Positions 38,309 to 40,996 of a DNA stretch of 40,996 bases are shown here, one piece after another. The notes below the pieces were generated by a model, which had not been told where the DNA came from, made no database searches, and was given only the letters and a program-made list of their open reading frames with translations. Position 1 is the first letter of the stretch. Every line of letters begins with the position of its first letter. This DNA comes from Desulfurivibrio sp044068515 (lineage in GTDB: Bacteria > Desulfobacterota > Desulfobulbia > Desulfobulbales > Desulfurivibrionaceae): contig NZ_JBIPKI010000017.1 in assembly GCF_044068515.1 (NCBI RefSeq), positions 1 to 40,996 of the forward strand. Direction: 5' to 3'. The translations under genes and the position numbers were made by a program.

Positions 38309-39403
38309 CTACCTAATACCGAATCGTGTCTTCAGTCGCTCAACCGTGTGGTCCCACTTCAGAGAACGGGGACGAGCGACCGAGTTTTGATTTCCAAAAA
38401 ATCCCTTCTCGCGAATAGCCTGCTTCGGATCAACGGTCTTCAGCCAATTAACGCCTACCAGGTAGTCTGTCTTGTCGGGGTCATCCGTCGAAGGCCGGAG
38501 CGAAGCAGCTGCCGACGATACTGTGGCGATTGGCAAGTTTTTGCCTCCTTCTCCAGCTACCATGAATTTATCTACCGGCTGCATTTCCTGAGTGACTTCC
38601 CCCACTCCGACATACCCCGAGCCTGGCACGTTCACCCAGATGCGGTCACCCGGCTTAAGCATCTCAAGCGTCTTTGAATACCACAATCCGCCACCAGCGA
38701 CGAGATAACCCCGCTTGAGGCCATCTCGGACCACTTCATGGTCGTAGCCGAAAGAAACGTAGTACTCTCCGTTCCACTCACCAGTTTTAATCACCTCGCT
38801 CAGGCCAGCCGTTACTTCCGCAGGGTCGCGGAGCCATGCCCTGCCCAGGTATTCACGTCCGTCGTCCTGGAAGACTTGGAAAAACACCGCGTTTATTCGG
38901 ACACCATATTCATCAGCAAGATACCGGACTATACGCTCGGTGCTAGCGTCTAAATTCGCCGCCACAACTACAAGTTCGTGGCTTGAGTTCATCTCGTCCG
39001 GCATCGAGATGCCGAATTTCTTCTTGAATGCCTCGTCAATTGAGATCAAGGCGTGATCCTTGTGCCAACGCTTCTGATATTCGTCGAAGATCTGTGCAAT
39101 TCGATCATCCGTAAGGTCGCGTACCCACGAGCCGTAGTCGAGCACCTGGGCAATGATGTCGCGATATGTTTTGTCGCGCTTGAGTTCGAGCACAACGAGA
39201 TTTGCATCACCATCAATCGCAAGCATGTCGATAAACAGCCCGTGATCGGTACGCACTTGACGTCCGATGACGAGCCAATTCGGCGAAGCGATACCGATGT
39301 TCGCATCGAGGATGTCCTCCAGCCGTGACTCAATATCAAGCGGGCTGAAATCAACGGGTTTTAGCCCGCCGTCTATTCTCCAAACACCGAATTCAAGTGG
39401 CAC
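38309..39403 (-). CDS. NucS-like PD-(D/E)xK nuclease with a C-terminal PUA-like domain
   Basis: A 364-residue protein. The N-terminal part (about 25-130) matches the NucS/DUF91 nuclease core: FIDMLAIDGDANLVVLELKR (Asp59, ExK at 73-75), then IAQVLDYGSWV with the usual Gln. A middle region (about 135-215) holds a conserved ELVVVAANLDASTERIVRYL block. The C-terminal part (about 220-364) has GDRIWVNVPGSGYVGVGEVT and GFFGNQNSVARPRSLKWDHT, a PUA-like fold often seen in defence nucleases. GTG at 39403 is preferred, 7 bases after AAGGAG; TTG at 39406 is an alternative. It lies upstream of the STAND gene on the same strand and is probably co-transcribed. Confidence 0.75.
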   Translation of the reverse strand: MPLEFGVWRIDGGLKPVDFSPLDIESRLEDILDANIGIASPNWLVIGRQVRTDHGLFIDMLAIDGDANLVVLELKRDKTYRDIIAQVLDYGSWVRDLTDDRIAQIFDEYQKRWHKDHALISIDEAFKKKFGISMPDEMNSSHELVVVAANLDASTERIVRYLADEYGVRINAVFFQVFQDDGREYLGRAWLRDPAEVTAGLSEVIKTGEWNGEYYVSFGYDHEVVRDGLKRGYLVAGGGLWYSKTLEMLKPGDRIWVNVPGSGYVGVGEVTQEMQPVDKFMVAGEGGKNLPIATVSSAAASLRPSTDDPDKTDYLVGVNWLKTVDPKQAIREKGFFGNQNSVARPRSLKWDHTVERLKTRFGIR

Positions 39404-39498
39404 CAATTCTCTCCTTTTGTTGTTACTTCAACCCACTCACAACAGATATCAAGCCATGGGCATCCACCAACCGACGGCCCTCGCAGTGGAGAAAATGA

Positions 39499-39580
39499 GT
39501 CGCGGTAGGGATGCCGGTTGCCCGGCACCCCCCGCGCAGATCCCGGCGTACGGGACTACCGCACCGGGCTCCTGCCTCGG
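39499..39580 (-). ncRNA. Group II intron domains V and VI and 3' splice end
   Basis: Just after the reverse transcriptase stop the minus strand reads GAGCCCGGTGCGGTAGTCCC, continuing GTACGCCGGGATCT: the 34-base domain V hairpin with the catalytic AGC. Domain VI follows (GGGGGGTGCCGG, gcaa, CCGGCATCCCTACC) and the intron ends with CCGCGAC at 39499. The boundary is inferred from the usual intron end. Confidence 0.8.
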
Positions 39581-39581
39581 G

Positions 39582-40973
39582 TCAGACGCAGAGGCGCTGA
39601 TTCGGGTATGGGTGGGTTACTCTCGCCGTCGGTATCCAGCGTCTTATCCATTTCTGCAAGCGTTGCCAGGTCAGGTTTGACCCTTTGTGACTGCGGCGAC
39701 GTAGGGCACGCAGCCAACCTTTGATCGCTTCGGAGCGAAAGGCATCCATTGCCTGGTGGTTGCCGGGGACTCCAAAATAGTTGAAGTGCCCTTGGACCAC
39801 CGCCCGTAGCCATTTGGCCTGCTCAGGGAGCGGGCGGTGCATGCCGCGTTTCAGCGCCTGACGCACCGAGCTCAACTTGGACCGCAGACGCTTGGCTATG
39901 GTCTTGCGGCGGATGGTGAAACAACCGTCCGCCTTCCTCTTCGCGCAGATATGGGTGAAACCGAGAAAGTCGAATGTCTCCGGCTTTCCCTCATCCCGTT
40001 CCTTGCGGTTTTCGATGGCAAATCGGCCGAATTCGATCAACCGGGTTTTGTCATCGTGCAATTCCAGGCCGAAACGGTCCATCCTCGCCGCCAGGGCCTG
40101 CCGGAATTGCTCCGCGTCGGAGCGGTACTGGAAACCTACCACGAAGTCATCGCAATACCGCACGATGTACACCTCGCCACGGGCTCGATTCTCCCGCCAC
40201 CAGGTAGCCCACAGGTCCAAGGCGTAGTGCAGATAGATGTTCGCCAGCAACGGCGAAATCACTGCACCTTGTGGCGTCCCCACCACCGTCTTGGACCACT
40301 CGCCATCCTCGGATACTCCGGCCCGCAAAAACTTGCCGATCAGCCGCAGTACCCGGCGATCCTTGACCCGGTGTTCCACAAATTTCATCAGCCAAGCGTG
40401 ATCCACGCTGTCGAAGAAACTGCGGATGTCCGCGTCCAAAATCCAGTTTACCTTCCTTTGCGAGATCGCCACATAGACCGCATCCAGCGCGTTATGGGCG
40501 CTTCGGCCGGGGCGAGACCCGTAGCTGAAGCCCAGGAAATCCACTTCATAGATCGCCTGAAGTACCCAGACCAGCGCCTGTTGGACTATCTTGTCCTCCA
40601 GGGCGGCTATGCCGATGGGCCGTTGGCGACCGTCGCTCTTGGGAATCCAAATGCGACGGCTCGGCTTGGCCCGGTAACGGCCGCTGTGAATGCGCTCATG
40701 GAGGTCCACCAGTTTCTCCCGTATGTCCTCCTGGCCATATTCACGCCAACTCACCCCGTCCACTCCGCTGGCCGCCTGCCGCTGTAATGACTGGTAGGCA
40801 TGGTGAAGCAGATCGACGGTGAGATGGTGCAACAGGTTGGTGAACTGCAATTGCGAGTCCCTTCTTGCTGCCTCTCGTACCCTGGCCAGCGCGCTCGACG
40901 ATGATGGCGGCTGCTGCGTTCCGCTCACGGTCGCCTGTTCAGGGTTTCCCTTGGCCACGGACCTTCTCTCCAC
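39582..40973 (-). CDS. ltrA: Group II intron reverse transcriptase/maturase
   Basis: A 463-residue intron-encoded protein with reverse-transcriptase blocks RRIWIPKSDGRQRPIGIAAL (about 106-125), DADIRSFFDSVDH, VGTPQGAVISPLLANIYLHY and the active-site YCDD (273-276). The thumb and maturase part follows (DFLGFTHI, RRRSHKGSNLTWQRLQKWIR). It ends HPYPNQRLCV with no HNH endonuclease domain. It helps splice the intron and copies it into DNA. The start codon is GTG at 40973, within the intron. All catalytic residues are present, so it may be active. Confidence 0.93.
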   Translation of the reverse strand: MERRSVAKGNPEQATVSGTQQPPSSSSALARVREAARRDSQLQFTNLLHHLTVDLLHHAYQSLQRQAASGVDGVSWREYGQEDIREKLVDLHERIHSGRYRAKPSRRIWIPKSDGRQRPIGIAALEDKIVQQALVWVLQAIYEVDFLGFSYGSRPGRSAHNALDAVYVAISQRKVNWILDADIRSFFDSVDHAWLMKFVEHRVKDRRVLRLIGKFLRAGVSEDGEWSKTVVGTPQGAVISPLLANIYLHYALDLWATWWRENRARGEVYIVRYCDDFVVGFQYRSDAEQFRQALAARMDRFGLELHDDKTRLIEFGRFAIENRKERDEGKPETFDFLGFTHICAKRKADGCFTIRRKTIAKRLRSKLSSVRQALKRGMHRPLPEQAKWLRAVVQGHFNYFGVPGNHQAMDAFRSEAIKGWLRALRRRSHKGSNLTWQRLQKWIRRWIPTARVTHPYPNQRLCV

Positions 40974-40996
40974 AGACTCCGCCGGTGGTTGGCCAC

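Larger units (their letters stand above)
39499..40996 (-). mobile_element. Group II intron (5' end outside the window)
   Basis: The element comprises the reverse transcriptase gene and domains V-VI at its 3' end. Domains I-III, normally 500-600 bases upstream of the gene, would lie beyond the right edge. The 3' flank is about 95 bases upstream of the NucS-like gene, so the intron borders the defence pair. Confidence 0.8.

Overview
The window reads as accessory chromosome of a GC-rich Gram-negative bacterium. Support: an OmpA-type outer-membrane protein, lipoproteins with lipoboxes, an HtrA/Deg-type periplasmic protease, sigma-54 activators and a type I restriction system. The style (paired PAS/sigma-54 activators, BON/CsbD stress genes, dispersed ggggtctgacccc hairpins) suggests Desulfobacterota or a related proteobacterial group. 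That placement is inference; no rRNA or housekeeping marker is present.

Layout. 0-0.5 kb: start of a coiled-coil repeat protein that runs off the left edge, next to a decayed transposase. 0.7-5.7 kb: EamA/DMT permease, AbiEi/AbiEii toxin-antitoxin pair, two-gene ABC exporter, small coiled-coil protein. 5.7-20.3 kb: a large stress/envelope region built on two paralogous PAS-AAA+-Fis sigma-54 activators. The left activator is preceded on its strand by an ice-binding-domain lipoprotein and an OmpA-type protein and followed by tiny membrane peptides. The right activator is preceded by a CheB-CheR-PAS sensor protein and followed by CsbD, triple-BON, DUF2959, DUF3185, small membrane, monooxygenase-fold and BON lipoprotein genes. 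20.4-25.5 kb: a run of single metabolic or housekeeping-like genes on the minus strand (GNAT, VOC, methyltransferase, aldo/keto reductase, HtrA-like protease, small exported protein) separated by repeats. 25.6-39.4 kb: a defence island with hsdR, PrlF/YhaV toxin-antitoxin, a HigBA-like pair with a frameshifted toxin, hsdS, hsdM, a 1398-residue nuclease-STAND ATPase and a NucS-like nuclease. 39.5 kb to the right edge: a group II intron with its reverse transcriptase, cut by the window edge.

The most interesting system is the duplicated sigma-54 regulon. Each activator gene is followed, 27 or 45 bp past its stop, by a palindrome, and about 115-120 bp beyond that by a -24/-12 promoter. The right-hand type has two palindromes with half-site YCATAnnTGAYA, each exactly 115 bp from its promoter. 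The left-hand type has two palindromes with half-site close to GAAATAYCMGGA, about 118-121 bp from their promoters. This predicts two parallel PAS-sensing regulons that share gene families; each contains an lmo0937-like small membrane protein. The left one adds two 21-residue membrane peptides with strong ribosome sites and an ice-binding/OmpA surface operon.

In the defence island three things stand out. hsdR has taken an in-frame 141-bp insertion of a palindromic repeat, with a 7-bp direct repeat at its ends. hsdS carries four perfect 21-bp repeats in its central spacer, which could change recognition spacing. The NucS-like gene and the nuclease-STAND gene form a compact two-gene candidate antiviral unit next to the intron.
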